A DNA stretch of 64,000 bases from Ceratodon purpureus (Eukaryota > Streptophyta > Bryopsida > Pseudoditrichales > Ditrichaceae): positions 13,218,023 through 13,282,022 of the forward strand of contig CM026433.1 in NCBI GenBank assembly GCA_014871385.1, in the 5' to 3' direction. Under the pieces are notes generated by a model that was given only the letters and a program-made list of their open reading frames with translations, was not told where the DNA came from and ran no database searches. The translations under genes and the position numbers were made by a program. How positions within the stretch are numbered: the stretch's first letter is position 1; every line of letters starts with the position of its first letter. This document shows, piece after piece, positions 1-12,854 of the stretch.

Positions 1-218
1 ACAGTGGTGAGAGCTTGCCCAAAGTTTGGCTGAAATCTTTAAAACGCTCTAACTCATGAACCGTGAGTCCAAATGTTGATTTTTCTAGCTCTATGAAAAG
101 CTATCGTTCACATCTACCACCAAAAAAAGTCTCCAATTTTTTTTTAAAAAAGAATGCACCCACAGTGGCCTGACTAGAATCGCAAAGAGCCATTTTGGCT
201 CTCTTAGAAGTTTAGGGG
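1..218. mobile_element. Right end of a piggyBac-like (TTAA) element, cut by the window edge
   Basis: The end reads TTTAGGGG followed directly by TTAA (219-222). That matches the right end of the complete TTAA-flanked elements at 12855-13247 and 33813-34734. The inner part (about 188-205, AGCCATTTTGGCTCTC) resembles 34703-34720 of the second element (AGCCATTTCGGCTTTC), which suggests one family. The left end lies outside the window. No transposase reading frame is present. The assignment rests on short termini and is tentative. Confidence 0.4.
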
Positions 219-222
219 TTAA

Positions 223-904
223 AAAAAACTCTTTGAATGCCTTCTCCTACAATGTAGTATTATATAGTTGAATCCAAGATCCAATGTCATCCACAACATC
301 CAAGAGATCTTTGGTCTAGAAACAACAACCTTCTTCATAATCATTCCATATTGTCTTGCAACCTCTTCCTCTAATTGCGGCAAATTTCAAAGAAATAAGA
401 TTCATCATATTAAGTCTAATAGACTCCATCAATCATACATGTTAGAATAAAAGACTTCATCTACAATTGAATGAAATACTTACATAAGACTTGCATGAAA
501 GGATAACATATTCTAGAGGCTAAAAGGGTGTTTGGTCAATTAACATCCTAAGTACATGGTAAAAGGCAAGTAATGTAAGAATGTTGTACTCTTTTTTTGA
601 CTCTTTTTACTCATGATATTCTATCAGCGTAACCACCTTTCCTTGTGCTTCACTTAAATCCTTCCCTTTATAAAAAAATTCAAAAATTCAAAAAAATCAT
701 TTCAAGCTTAACTTCAAAATTCATATCAAAATGGTGAATGACCTATATCCAATAGATATATTAGAAGCAAAAAATATCAAGTTGCAAATACGAAAGTGGA
801 GTATTAACCAAACTAGATGGATTGATATCTATGGGCTCTAAAATAAACCAAGATTAAAGCCAAAGACCACAAAGACATGTAGTACTAAACCAAAATTATA
901 ATGA
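223..904. other. Gene-free AT-rich stretch
   Basis: No convincing coding region, RNA gene or terminal repeat is seen. The only longer reading frame (268-450, plus strand, 60 codons) has no recognisable motif and looks random. Confidence 0.5.
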
Positions 905-1990
905 CTTTGGAGGTTCATTTAGATATGAGAGAGGAATCTAACCTTGACTTCAAAACCAAAAATAAGTGAAAGCCATGATGTTGTGACCACAATAGAGAAA
1001 ATCAAAGGAAAAAAATGATATCCCCATACATTTCGATCCAAGAGAGGAGCTAATCCTTGAATTTAAAACCAAAACTAACGAACAACTATCAAACACCAAG
1101 CCATAACAATGACAATGAGAGGGGGAAGAAAAATAATCTTGGATTTTCATTCAAACTAAAGAGAAGAGCTCAGCCTCAAATTCAAAACGAGAACTAACCA
1201 AAAGCCATGAGTCGTGGTCACAAACAATAAAAATCAACAAAGAGACAATTGCCTTTGCACACGTTTGAATTCGATGAAGGAGCTCAACCTTGAATTCTAA
1301 GCTGAAAATGCAATGCCATTTCAAGCACCAATTTGGAACGCATAAGGTTTACAAAATATTCTTTTGAATAAAGCTTCTCTTGAATTTGAAAGAAGAACAA
1401 GCTTCTTCCAAAAGCTCAAAAAATAACCAAAAGCCATGAGGCCGCAAGTAAAAATAGTTAAATTTTTACAAAAAAAACATATAACTTCTAGAGTACATTC
1501 AGATTCAAGAGAAGAGCTCAACTTCAATTTCTAAACTCAAAATTATAATGCACCCTTTAGACACCAAGTTCAAGTGCGCAAAGCTCACAAAAAAATTCTC
1601 AATCCTCAACTGATTCTTTTTTTGGATTTGGTAGAGATGATCAAGCCTTTGACAAAAGCTTTATTATTAGCTAGCAATCATAAAGCAACAAGTCAAAACA
1701 GTGAAAATGAAAGGAAAAAAGAAGGCCTTAGAGGTCCATTGGATTCTAGAGAGGAGCTTAGGCTTAATTTCAAAACTAAAACTAACCGACAATCGTATAG
1801 CACAAAGCCAAAAGTTAAAACACTAAAAATGAAAGCAAAAGAAAAAGACCTCAGGGGTCTATTTGGAAGTCCTTTGAGGCTTCAAGCTTGAACTCAATTC
1901 CAACATGGAATATTCTCAAAGAGATGCTTCTCTTGGATCTGAGAGCCCCCTTGACATGGATTGATTTTTGAATTGTTACTAGCTGGTGCC
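905..1990. repeat. Degenerate tandem repeat, period about 115-120 bp, roughly nine copies
   Basis: A block that starts near GAGAGGAGCT and continues (C/A)CTTGAATTTCAAAAC, then AAAACTAACC and AAGCCAT, recurs at about 928, 1041, 1160, 1274, 1389, 1506, 1628, 1747 and 1873. Spacing is 113-122 bp. Copies are diverged, roughly 65-75% by eye. Short reading frames inside (950-1150, 1321-1527 minus; 1574-1891 plus) follow the repeat and are not convincing genes. It looks like an old minisatellite or satellite fragment. Confidence 0.7.
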
Positions 1991-3472
1991 GGTTTCTGCG
2001 CTCCCAGCCCTTGTGGCTTTGTAACCTTTTTTGTTCACTTCTAACCCTGGTGGGGATTTACAGGATTAATTTTTGATTTTTTTTGACAATTTGGATCTAA
2101 ATAACAATATTTATTTATATATTCAAATATATGGCTTGCTATATGTTATTGGAAACATTAATTTACAAGAAAGGTTTGGTGAAAATGTCAATTTGTAGAG
2201 ATTACATTAAGAATATAAAACTACATAGTCTAAAATATATATTTAAAAATGTATGTACTAAAAAAAAAAATATGTATTTAAAAATTGTGTCAATAACTTC
2301 ATAATTTTTAATTTTCCACAATAATATGCACCATCTATTGTTTTTTCATCTTGTCAAAGAAAGTGATATAAAGTTCAACTTCATGATAAAATTAAGTAAA
2401 AATATTGAATTTTCATTAAAAATATTTAGTTTAAAATACATATATATATATTTTTTTACTCATTGCTCATCATTCACAGCTCACCAATAATGAGATAGTG
2501 TTATTTTAGATAGATTTAAGCTTGATTATTTGTAAATTAATAATTTAAACTTCTTTTACCATAAAAAACATTCATAAATTGATCATATATCTATAGTATA
2601 TACAATAAGATTTTATGCATATCCTCTAAATGTATTAAATTAAGCATTTGCTCTAAAACTCAAAGTATGGTCCAAATGATAACATCTATGAAAAGTACTC
2701 ACTTACAAACTTCAATTTTGAAGTTCAAAGTTCCAAGAATTCTATTTCCTTTGTTTTGAAAAAGAATGCATGATTCAATACAAATTCTTGTGTTCATAAA
2801 TAAGTCACAAAAGGTTCAATCATAAGACCCTTCTAATACGGCTTCTCGATGACTATCTTCTGCAAATGTGCCACCTACAATCCTTTCTTTCAAGCCTCAA
2901 GTAGGTGTTTATCTTGATTCCATTCAGATTTGAAATATCACAGAATTCTACCCATTCTTTAGAAAAACAATCACTATATGTGTTCCATTGTCTACGGTGT
3001 AGGTATGTAAGTCCAACTAGAGCTACCATCCAAATCTCTAGTAGGTAGTGACCTAAGATTCTTACAACGATTTCAAGAAACTAAGTGTATGATTTAAATT
3101 AGAATTAGGCTACAATCTTATGGATTTTGATCATAATAATGGCTATTCTCCATCACTTTTAACACTCGCAATCAACGCCAATTTTATTCTAATGGAAATT
3201 GCATCAGATACAAAAATTCTCCAATGACCATGTAATACATCTTCAACATTTTATATTGTGACAAAATCTTCGAGGAATCTAAAGACTCACAAGAAAACGT
3301 GTACATTTGATCTTATATAACAATATCCTTGTATCCAACAATATAATCTAGTACAACCTTCGGCTCATCACTAGCATTCTTGTCAAGAAATAATATAATG
3401 ATTGTATTTCAAATTATTGTTCATTCATGATATCAACTTAAGATTATTTCCAATACTTCTGGTACCTCCTAA
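1991..3472. other. Gene-free AT-rich interval, possible eroded transposon
   Basis: No intact coding region is visible. Between about 2820 and 3120 the minus strand has short open stretches, with base composition closer to coding, interrupted by stops. This may be an eroded mobile-element gene, but no family motif could be read. Confidence 0.35.
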
Positions 3473-3737
3473 GAGCATCCCCAATAGTACTGTAAACCTG
3501 TAAGCCTGTAATCATGAGAACGTCGTTCTCCCAAACCTGAGTGCCTTTCCGAAGCAAAACATTCCAAAACCGTTTACAGATTTACAGGTTTGCCCCAAAA
3601 AACCTTCTAAAATCAGGTTTCGACCTGTAAATTACAGGCTTACAAGCTCAAATACAAGCTTGGCCTGAACCGCAATTCACGTCTTTCTACATCTTTCCGT
3701 TTACAGGTTTACGGTTCATGCCTTACTGGGGATGCTC
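3473..3737. mobile_element. Tourist-like (PIF/Harbinger type) MITE, 265 bp
   Basis: The left end is GAGCATCCCCAATAGTACTG and the right end is the inverted complement GGGGATGCTC, with GTAAACCTGTAA repeated in inverted orientation just inside both ends. It is flanked by the 3-bp direct repeat TAA (3470-3472 and 3738-3740), the target-site type of PIF/Harbinger elements. The interior contains further copies of the CCTGTAA/TTACAGG motif and no reading frame. It must be non-autonomous. Confidence 0.8.
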
Positions 3738-4094
3738 TAAGCATTGATAATATTTTAATCAACAACCATCAATGTGCAATCAACCAACCTTATATACGTT
3801 CTATTCAAACTAGGTAGAATAAGGGACACCCGATTCTTTCTTCTACACTGTTCATCATAGAAAACAAAAGAGAATATTTTTGCAAAATCTTATCTTCAAT
3901 CCAACATACTTCTTACTACTCCATATTTTTCTATCCCCAATTAAATATATTTTAACATGATGAATATGTTTTCACAAGCTATGCACATAGTTTAAAACCT
4001 TGATGATGGACATTGCTATATGATTGATTCTATACATATGATGTGCATCAATTCAGAAGTCATAACATTAGCTCCAAATATGTATTGATACTCT

Positions 4095-4358
4095 ACCATA
4101 ACACCATAGCAGATTCGGTCCTCAGCAAACAAATATTTATTTTATTTGAAAAATTAAGGTTTGTCCATTAAATACTAAATTTCTCAATTTTTGTTTTTTG
4201 TCAAAAAATCTATAAAAATAACCTTAAATGGCTTAGAAATAACAAAATATTGCGAAAATTAATTTATTATATTTTTGTTCTTCGTCTTAATATTTTTTAA
4301 TTTTTTATATTTTTTATATTTAGAATATTTAAGAACAAACATGCTTTGGTGTTACGGT
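4095..4358 (+). mobile_element. MITE family A, copy 1 (264 bp, terminal inverted repeats)
   Basis: The left terminus is ACCATAACACCATAGCAG and the right terminus is the inverted CATGCTTTGGTGTTACGGT. The whole element aligns end to end with 41449-41714 in inverted orientation and with the two outer parts of 33682-34870. It contains the intact sequence ACCTTAAATGGC at about 4222-4233, the empty counterpart of the insertion site used in copy 3. There is no coding capacity. Confidence 0.8.
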
Positions 4359-5279
4359 ACTCATTTGAGTCATAATGTATGTACTAATCTTTGATATTAT
4401 TCACCATATGTTGCATATTTAGTACCCTCGTAGTGTTTTGGTCCATTCCATTTATGACCATGTTATCATGTGGGTCAGCTACCCACAATAGTTGAAATTT
4501 AGATATTTGTGTGAATTAGTTGTATTTCTAAGTATGTTACTAAATTGATGTTAGTGTATTTATTATTCTAACGCATGTATTAGTCGTCTTAGTTTGTTAC
4601 TAGATATGTTTATTGCTAAAGTAAGGTTAAGGTAAGTTAGCATTAAGTGGCAAAGGCAACTAGTATACTTTAACTACGAAAGGTTCCCTTGTATTCTAAC
4701 CTTCATGGCTTCTTATTGACAAAGAAGTTAAAGAAATGAGTAGTTAGCGAAGGGAAATTGTGGTGTTTAATCATTCGAGTAGGTTAGAATCTTGGAGTTT
4801 AGAAGAATTAGAGGTATTTGAGAACATTAGTGTTTAACAAGTGTTTCTAAGTGCTTCTAAGTGCTTCAAATGTTTGAGGATGTTAAGGTAACTTGAAGGA
4901 ATTAAGAGGTATACTAAATAAAGTAGTTGTATCTTCTACACTTGATCTACTTAATCTATAAAGAAGGTTGAATTATGGATATTAGTTTCTACAGTATTGT
5001 GTTTGATTGAAGTGAGATTTTGAAATGAGGTTTTAAAAATGTGTTCATGATAAGTTAAATTACCCTTTACATGCAAATTTTGAGGGTGTGATGCTTGTTG
5101 GAAAAGAAACATTTACTGTTGGTTGCAGAACAAGAAACGAGTTGTTTGCTTGTTAGGATAAGAGTACACCAAGTGACCAAATAATGCATTCAGTAGTTCT
5201 CTATCCCCTTACGCAGCTAAAGCCTAAAGCCTAGTAGTACAGTACAGTCCGGCAAACAGTTGTTGATAGCACAAAGCTT
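4359..5279. other. Intergenic stretch downstream of the DUF21-CBS gene
   Basis: AT-rich, with no coding region seen. The part nearest 5280 is likely the 3' UTR of the minus-strand gene that ends there. Confidence 0.4.
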
Positions 5280-8200
5280 TCAAGTCTTCACAAAATCATC
5301 CAGGTATTCCTCAAACAACTTGGGTAAAGTGTTTGACCTGGACAGAGATTTTGGTGGGGAATGTACTGGGGCATCTTTTCCCTCAGGTGGCAACAGGTTC
5401 ACCTTAATCCTGAACATAGGCAGATTACATGATGTCAGTTGTAACAATCATGATGATTCGGTGAATCCATTGCGGGGAATTGATTGATGAGAATATTGAA
5501 AGGTTACATGATTCATGGTTGAACTGATAAACTACATTCTAAGGTTTGAAAGGTAAGCCGCGACTAAGGAAATGGAGAAGGTAGCAACAATGTCCAGCGA
5601 AAGTCTCCATCTGGTTTGCAGAAGAGGTTAATGTTTGTCCAGCTGCCTTTCTCTCTGTTACAACAAGGTTTCTTTAAAATGCGGACGCGGCCATGCCCAT
5701 CTGCACTGTGCCCTCCCAACAGAACCATGAAACAATGCTCTAATTGTGAAGCAGTTCCCTACATATGTAATCTACTGTGTTCTCCAAAAGGACCTAAATG
5801 GAGCTCAAATTTGTTCCATCGGCAAATCTGTAAAGGGGGTCAGAACATGCTGCACCTGGCGTGCTCTGACATGATGTTGAAAGCTCATAAGATGCACCGA
5901 AACATGGTTCTGGACTTAGACATGAGGTTTGGCAAGTTAGACATAATTGTAAAACAGTAACTTAAATACTTTTACCTGGCGTGAACATCGATATATTCAT
6001 CAGTCTCGTCCAGAATTTCCTCCTGCCACACAGCAAACAAGACAAGCCCAGAACTGAATAAATTCGAGGGATCGATTCTAGAGAAATTCGAGATGTATGA
6101 ACTAAGATATACATTACGCATTGATCTCATGCAGGGGGGCTAGAATGTCAAACCTGCAGAAGCTCCTCAATGACATCTTCCATAGTAATGAGACCGGTCA
6201 CCTCTTCATCACTGGAAAAGCTTAGAATGCTCGCCGTCTTTTCTATGTCCAACACATAGTCGGGTGAATGTTCCCACCCACGCTCCCCCTTCCTGCTTCG
6301 TTGGTGCTGCAGCCGACCACGATCGGTGCCTTGAATTGGTCTTACAAGTGCAGCTTCCCTTCCAAAAGTCTCTCCATCTTTGGACTTATACTCGTGGGTC
6401 ATTGCATCCTTAGAGCTGGTGCCAGTTTTCCCAGGCAAAGCGTCCAGCGCCAAATATTTGTATCCTGGCGGTAACATGTCAATCATGCACAATATATTAG
6501 AAGAAAAAGACTTCTTAACAGAAGCTATAGCATTCATGTGGCCAGAAAAAGACTAATAACGCCATAGAATATTTCGAAGTACTATCTCCTTCACATCATG
6601 AAGTCTTACGAATGGTTTCTGGATTCATCTTTCGAGACTGACCAGTAGTCAAAATCTAAAGCACTGTCTCCAACAACCAGTAGATGGTTTCTCCCTCCCA
6701 ATAGGTTTTAGAGCCTGGGAGCAAAGTCTAATCCTAAGACTCAAGAGCTGGAGAGTTGAAGTCTTACTTTGTGACTGCAAGTTAAGATTTGTGACGCAAA
6801 GATGCTTAGCTTCTTACTTCTTGATTGCTTCTGGTCCTTGTGACCGCCCTGTTTTTTCATTTTGTTTGTTTTCTTACGCTCCATCTTTTGTTCACGATCG
6901 ACTTTCAGGTGCTTCGACTTTTCCTTGTTGTACTTCACAACAACAGCCATGTGACTGTGACCCTTCTGGAATTCGTTTAGAATGTCATACAAAGGCATTT
7001 CTTCACCAACCCTGTTCAAGAAGAAACGTTTCCAGATTTAAGAATACCAACTAATTAATTCAAAATAAAACATGTCTAAAGAAGGAACGACGTAAACTGA
7101 AGCTACACTATTTACCATGAAGATTAGAAACACAGAAAAAGTCATAGTTCAGGTTAAAATTATAAATGCTTAACTCAGCAAATTACCTAGGAATTTTTCG
7201 AATTGTGCAATTCTTGACGGGTGTCTCGTCTTGGGGTCTGATGGCCAGCAGATTCTTCACCTGAGAATGGATCATGACGCTTTGGATTGTTAAATATCAT
7301 GCCGTTCTGTATTTGAGAGAAAAACGTCACATGCTGAAAAGTTTATGAAAATATGCCTCTACACGTTCTGTTCTGATAAACGCACTTCTGTTCAGGACAT
7401 GAGCGAACGTCAAAAACCAACTGGAGGTAAAATAAAACAAAAGCATAGCATATGTCCAATATCCAGTAAATATAAAACTGCTTAGTTTACTGCCTTGTAA
7501 ATCATACTTCACATGCTGGGGTATCCCTTAAGCGGGTGGCTTGATTACATGGCATCATGAAGATCCGTTTCACTAAAGGACACTCTTATTTAAAAAAGAA
7601 TGCAGTATAAATAAAAGGCGAATTTTGCTCTGAAAGAAGAAAGGCACGCTTCAATTGTAGAGGGTAAGGCTGTACCAAAACAAGACCAATAATGTGGCTG
7701 GGTTTTTCAGAATACACGGGTATTCGACTGTGCCCTATCGCCATAATGAGATTCATGGTTTCACTGAAACACGACAGACAAAAACCGTCAGATGGCAAGA
7801 GAGCCGCATATTGATGTTAAGGATAATTCAGTTGACAAAAATGCCAGAGAACACTGTGTAAACAGAATTCGAAAGTAAGTTCTTCATGCACTAGATCCCC
7901 GGGGTTACGTGCTAAACCACAACGTCCGTCTTCCCGTTACAAAGTCACAAGTAGACACAAACAACTTCAGGTCTTCATTAAAAAAGTAGACGACAACCAG
8001 CAAAAATGTTTAGTAACTCACAGATCAAGCTTAGCATTCACATCCAAAGAGAATACGGAGCTGATGGGTGTCATTGCTTGAACTGCAGTCTTTTCCGTCA
8101 ATTCAAGAGCTCCGGCAATTATTGTTGTCTCGTCATGTGTCAACTCTCCACCTTTACCAGCCTGTCAAAATGGAAGGATCTAGATGAGTGGTTTGCTATT

Positions 8201-10463
8201 CAATTCCAGAATCCAAGCCTCATCTGACAGCCAAAACATCAAACTGAAACGAAGAAGATGTACTTTTATTGCGAGAAGAATACCTCTCTACCAACGACAA
8301 CAAAGATACTTGAGTGCCAAGCTAACGTGGATCCCAATAGTATGAAAAATACAACTTCCTGTCCAACTGAAATTGCTTACCTCATTCCCGTGGAATGCAA
8401 CCAAGGTTTTGAGTTCAGCACGCCGAAATAGAGCTGTTTCCCCAGGTCCAAGAATGTAATCCAACAACTGCACCAGTATCACATAAAAGCATTACATGAC
8501 GGATTTGTTTACATAGTACGCGGGATCAAAAGGGCCGTGCAACTGAGTACGATGTCGTCAAGCTAAAGCGCGCATCCTATATTGATAAGCACGCCCTGTA
8601 TATTGACAGAGTGAAACAAATTCAACTTTTCCTCTCAACAAACAATGCCCTACAAGGAATGGAGAAAGCAGAATTGGGCATGCCTTGCTAATGGGATAGG
8701 TTACTGGGAGGAAGACGATTACAAGCACTCGAACTGCAGGGGCCATAGCTGCTCCTATTGCCAGTCCATGTTGCGAGCACACTGCCTGGGGAATGATCTG
8801 TAGCATCATCCCATCAAAGCTGTTCCCTTGAAAATCAAGAGACTGTTAATAACCAAGTCCAGTATGCTGAAACGGATGATTAGCTACAATGGAGACAAAC
8901 TGTATAGTAGAATTACAAATATCCAAAAACGAATCCATGAAGGAAAGGTTACCTATCGGCTCACCTCTCCAAACATCAAGATTAAGGTCACGGAAATGAG
9001 AACTGCACCCCAAGCTGAAACCAAGGAGTCTAGAAAAATAGGAAGTGCCTACGCATCAGAGCACCAAGGAGGAATCAAATTCGCGTTTCCTTTTCCAACG
9101 AAAAAATGAGTGTTGTAACCAGAAGTGCATAGGTTCAACTTCTCCACATTTGGAACTTGACTCTCAAAAAACACAAAACATAGCGATTTCGATTATTGCT
9201 GGTTGATTTAACAGGTCTACTCTTGGATAGATATTACAAAGATGAAAAGTCAGCAACAATGCTGGCCTTGGACCTATACTTCAAATTATAATTAGATACA
9301 GTGAAACAACCTCAAGACTGCACATTAATGTCACGAAGTTCAGGTAATCATAAGAGAAGGTTCTTGCCATAAGAATTAATGAAGAATCCAGAAAAGTATT
9401 ATGCGTACTCAGAACTGATCTATACATTCTAAATGAAGACTGACCTCCATTGCCATTGCGTTGCCTACGAGTAAGGTGCAGAGCAGCAAGTGCTGGTTCC
9501 TCACTACAGGCAGTATCTTCTCTGCATACAAGAAACTCACCAACGCAAATGCATTAGAGAAAACAGAAGTCGAAATCCAGTCTCGTACAAGCACACTACT
9601 TCCTGGCCATTCAAGATGCAGACCGCAATGGCCATTCAAGAAGGGAACCTGACCGACACTGAAGAGAGACTCCAGAAACCAACCCTCGAAGATTACACAG
9701 AGGATCGTTTCAATCATGTAAAAGGCTAGCTCTCTATAATGAATTCATATTTATTTTGAAACCACTAACCTAAAACCCAAAAAACGCCATATGTCACACA
9801 TCTGTCCGAGATGCCCTGTTTTGGGTTAATTTTTCGTAGACATGATTGAACCTCAGAAAAAGAAATCCCTCTCAACAATTCAGGATAAAACATCAAACCA
9901 GCTGCCACAGGATTGTGTAAGAAGATGATCAGATCAACACCCACATTATGTAATAAATCCATCACATGAACGAAAGGGGTTTTAGGGTTGCAGAGGTGTG
10001 GTCAACAATCTCCAAGCGAAGTATCCAGCATCGATCTGGAGTTCCCTCGTCACTTTTACTCGACTTACACAAAGACTCTACCTGTAATCGTTCGGTGATA
10101 CCCATCCATTCACGTGTAGGAATTAGGGTAATGCAAATCTCAACACCATGGTCAGCTCGGGAAATGTACTCAGATACCCATCCTTTGTGTTACGTGAATG
10201 ATGATCAGTCACGAAGAATCCTGAAGCAATTAAACACCGTGCATTTGATTGATCAATCAGGCTGGGCATTCAGAGCTCAAAATACCTGCGTGCAGCTTGT
10301 CGCTAGGGCTGCCAGACTTGATGAGCACCTCGAGGTCCATGATGCCCAGCGACATGAGTCCCAGCGTGAGGCCGGACATCACCCCCGCAAACAGCACCAG
10401 CACGAGGCACACCACGATGTACACCCAGAAAAGAGTCCCGCAGCACGACAGCTCGTCCACCAT
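5280..10463 (-). CDS. CNNM/MGR-type DUF21-CBS domain membrane protein, 12 exons, 507 aa
   Basis: Exons (minus strand): 10463-10286, 9521-9445, 9048-8965, 8797-8684, 8467-8381, 8161-8022, 7763-7676, 7260-7187, 7011-6818, 6464-6154, 6022-5976, 5409-5280; all phases agree. The ATG at 10463 has an in-frame stop just upstream. Residues about 10-190 form the DUF21 transmembrane domain, with the hallmark [11 protein letters not shown] near residue 30 and [10 protein letters not shown] near 112-121. A CBS pair follows: [11 protein letters not shown]-like from about 208, then [20 protein letters not shown] near 430-450. A lysine-rich insertion (about 311-345) and a further variable stretch split the second CBS domain. 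Plant members (CBSDUF/MGR) are linked to Mg2+ efflux across plasma membrane or tonoplast; transport by this protein is inferred. Intron 4 uses a GC donor. A leader intron (about 10520-10972) is possible. Confidence 0.88.
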
Positions 10464-12854
10464 ATTCCACTCCGATCACCAAACATTATGCAGTGAACTC
10501 ATCATGATTCTTCTCCCTGTCTCAGAGAAATCTGTATAAACTACTGCCAGGGAAAATCCTCGACACAATCGCATGCCCACGGCCCAATTCATCATGTAGG
10601 GTCACAGCAAAGAATTCCTGCACAGGGATTGTGGTGAGCATGATCCAGAGATGGCCTTGCACAGCCCTACACATGCCTCCATGCCATGAAAAAGCCTCTG
10701 TTCACACAATAAAGCAGAGTTCTCACAATGTAATGAAACAATTTGCGTCACAACTAGTAAGAGAATGTTGCAACTACAGACATCAAGCAATGGAACACCT
10801 AAAAACATGAACCATTCGTGCCAAGACTTAGGTTATCTCAAAGAACAGAAAAACGTTGCAATCACTAGTGAAGGGATCAAATCAGTTGCAAGCATGAGCT
10901 GATCATTTCAGCAACATACACACACGCAGCAATGATCCATATCCAAAGATTTTGTTCGAATGGTTTGGCATACCTGGAGCAGACTCATCGCAGATAGAGA
11001 CTTGGCGCAGTGACCCACTTCTACCGAACATGGTCGGATGAGAAATAGGAATGTTCATGGTTCGGAGCCATCTCTGTCAATTCTGCTCTCCCTTCACTTC
11101 TGCATCTTCTGGTCACATATCCCAAAGCTCAATCTTCATGAAACCGCTATCAACATGGCACCGTATTCCTTTGATCAGAGACTCAGAAACATAAAATATT
11201 CCAGCATGGCTACAGTGCAACATGAGAAGGCATGAGCCCATTTCACTCGGTGCACTTCTCCATTGACATCTATGCTATCAACTCAACCTGATACTCAAGC
11301 AATACCCATCTGTTACTGCAGTTCGGAATGGAGGCTCCATGTGCATGGGATTTGTCATAAATTGGTTCTGTACAGTCAAGTACCGATTCACGAGAAACTT
11401 GGTTCTAATCATGGACGCCAGCACTGAAAATGATGAAGCTATCTTTGCACTGAACCCAAATATGAAGGAGAACCTTTCGGTGTAGGAGCCCGGAAGTCAA
11501 ATGGAGGCGGAATGAGCGCCAATTCTATTTCATATACAATTCAACCATCTTTAGACACTTGTGGGGTTGAAATTCAGAGGTGGGACGGAGTATTCGGAGC
11601 TACTGTATTCAACCTCCGGAGATCTCTACTGTACTCTTCAAGTTACTACAAAAATCAATTACAACCATTTTGAGACTTCCTTCCATTTTACAAACGGTGT
11701 GGCACGTCTGTGGTCATAGAAGTTTTGTAAACTCTATTTGTTAACCTTTTATTAGTATATTTGTGTTTGGTAATGAAAGCTTTTAATTGCTAAGTTATGA
11801 AGTATATCGGTTCAAATATTGCTCCCATGTTGTCATGAGTATCGATGTTGTGATTCTTTCAGTGAGAATTACTGATCGAGAAGTTGTACCAATAAGTTGA
11901 GTAACATGTTGCTGTTACAAATCTGCAATGCCATCTTCAGTACACGTAGTGATCTGTAGTTGTAGTAGATGCCAATTCTGTTGCAAAACTCTTCATTCAT
12001 GATGCTTGGAAGTTGGCCTTGTTGGCATGATATCTAGAAACCGGAAGTGAATTTTGGGAATACTGTACTTTGATATATTAGTTTCAAATATTGAATTGTT
12101 ATTTCTGCTCACGAACTTTGTATTTGCGTGCGTCACGCTATGCAACTACCATTCTTGACTGACTGCTTCTCAATTGCAAAGACGAGGTAAAAAATATCTG
12201 CAACAACTGCAACAGCCAACAACAATGACGTGACTCAACTTACGCAGTCATGCCCTGAAAATGATGCCTACCTGTAATTTTCAGTTTTGATCCACGCTGT
12301 GGCGACGTGATTCGGTTACACTCTGAGTACCATCATGAAACTTCATGTTAAGTTATTCACTTTCCACACCACTTCTCTCCCCTTGGAATTGATACGGTAT
12401 GCAAGAATTGGTGTGCATCATTTCAGGGGCATTAGAATGAAGAATAAAAAAGTATTAACACTAGTTTCACATAACTGTAAATAATCCAGCACAAATTTCC
12501 CATTCATTAGAGTTACTCTAAAAGTGCTTGCATAGTCTAGGAGTATTTGGCATGAGTTTTGAGAAAGGAAGGGTAGCCTAGCTCTTAAGTGGATTTATTT
12601 TTTATACTAATTATAATATCTCCGTCATCCCAATTTAAGGTTTCTAGTACATGTATTTGGAGCAATTAATTTGAGGAAGATTTTTCCCATCTGCAAAAAC
12701 ATAAGGTTAAATTGTTGATTACAAAAAAAAAAAAAATTAAAAACTTCTTTTCAATATTGAAATAGCTACAACTTTTTGAAGTGGAAATTTTCAAAATATT
12801 TGTAGTAGAGATTTGTGGGGACGTATTTCCAACCACCATTGTACAAAAACTTAA
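10464..12854. other. 5' leader/promoter of the DUF21-CBS gene, then intergenic
   Basis: On the minus strand a good splice donor (TCCAG followed by GTATGC, near 10973) and an acceptor-like tract (near 10520, GAGACAG) could bound a 5' UTR intron. Sequence to about 11650 has the mixed composition of an upstream leader or promoter. The rest (11650-12850) is AT-rich. No second gene is supported; reading frames at 10602-10808 and 11038-11235 show no motif. Confidence 0.4.

Noticed and set aside
2820-3120. Possible eroded retrotransposon pol fragment on the minus strand
   Set aside because: Open only in pieces and no reverse-transcriptase, integrase or protease motif could be read.
6768-6817. Alternative longer end of exon 9 in the DUF21-CBS gene (donor at 6767)
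   Set aside because: Leaves a one-base frame error into exon 10; the donor at 6817 closes the phase exactly.
9966-10539. 176-codon and 96-codon plus frames opposite exon 1 of the DUF21-CBS gene
   Set aside because: The minus strand carries the conserved DUF21 start and its exon junctions; these are shadows.
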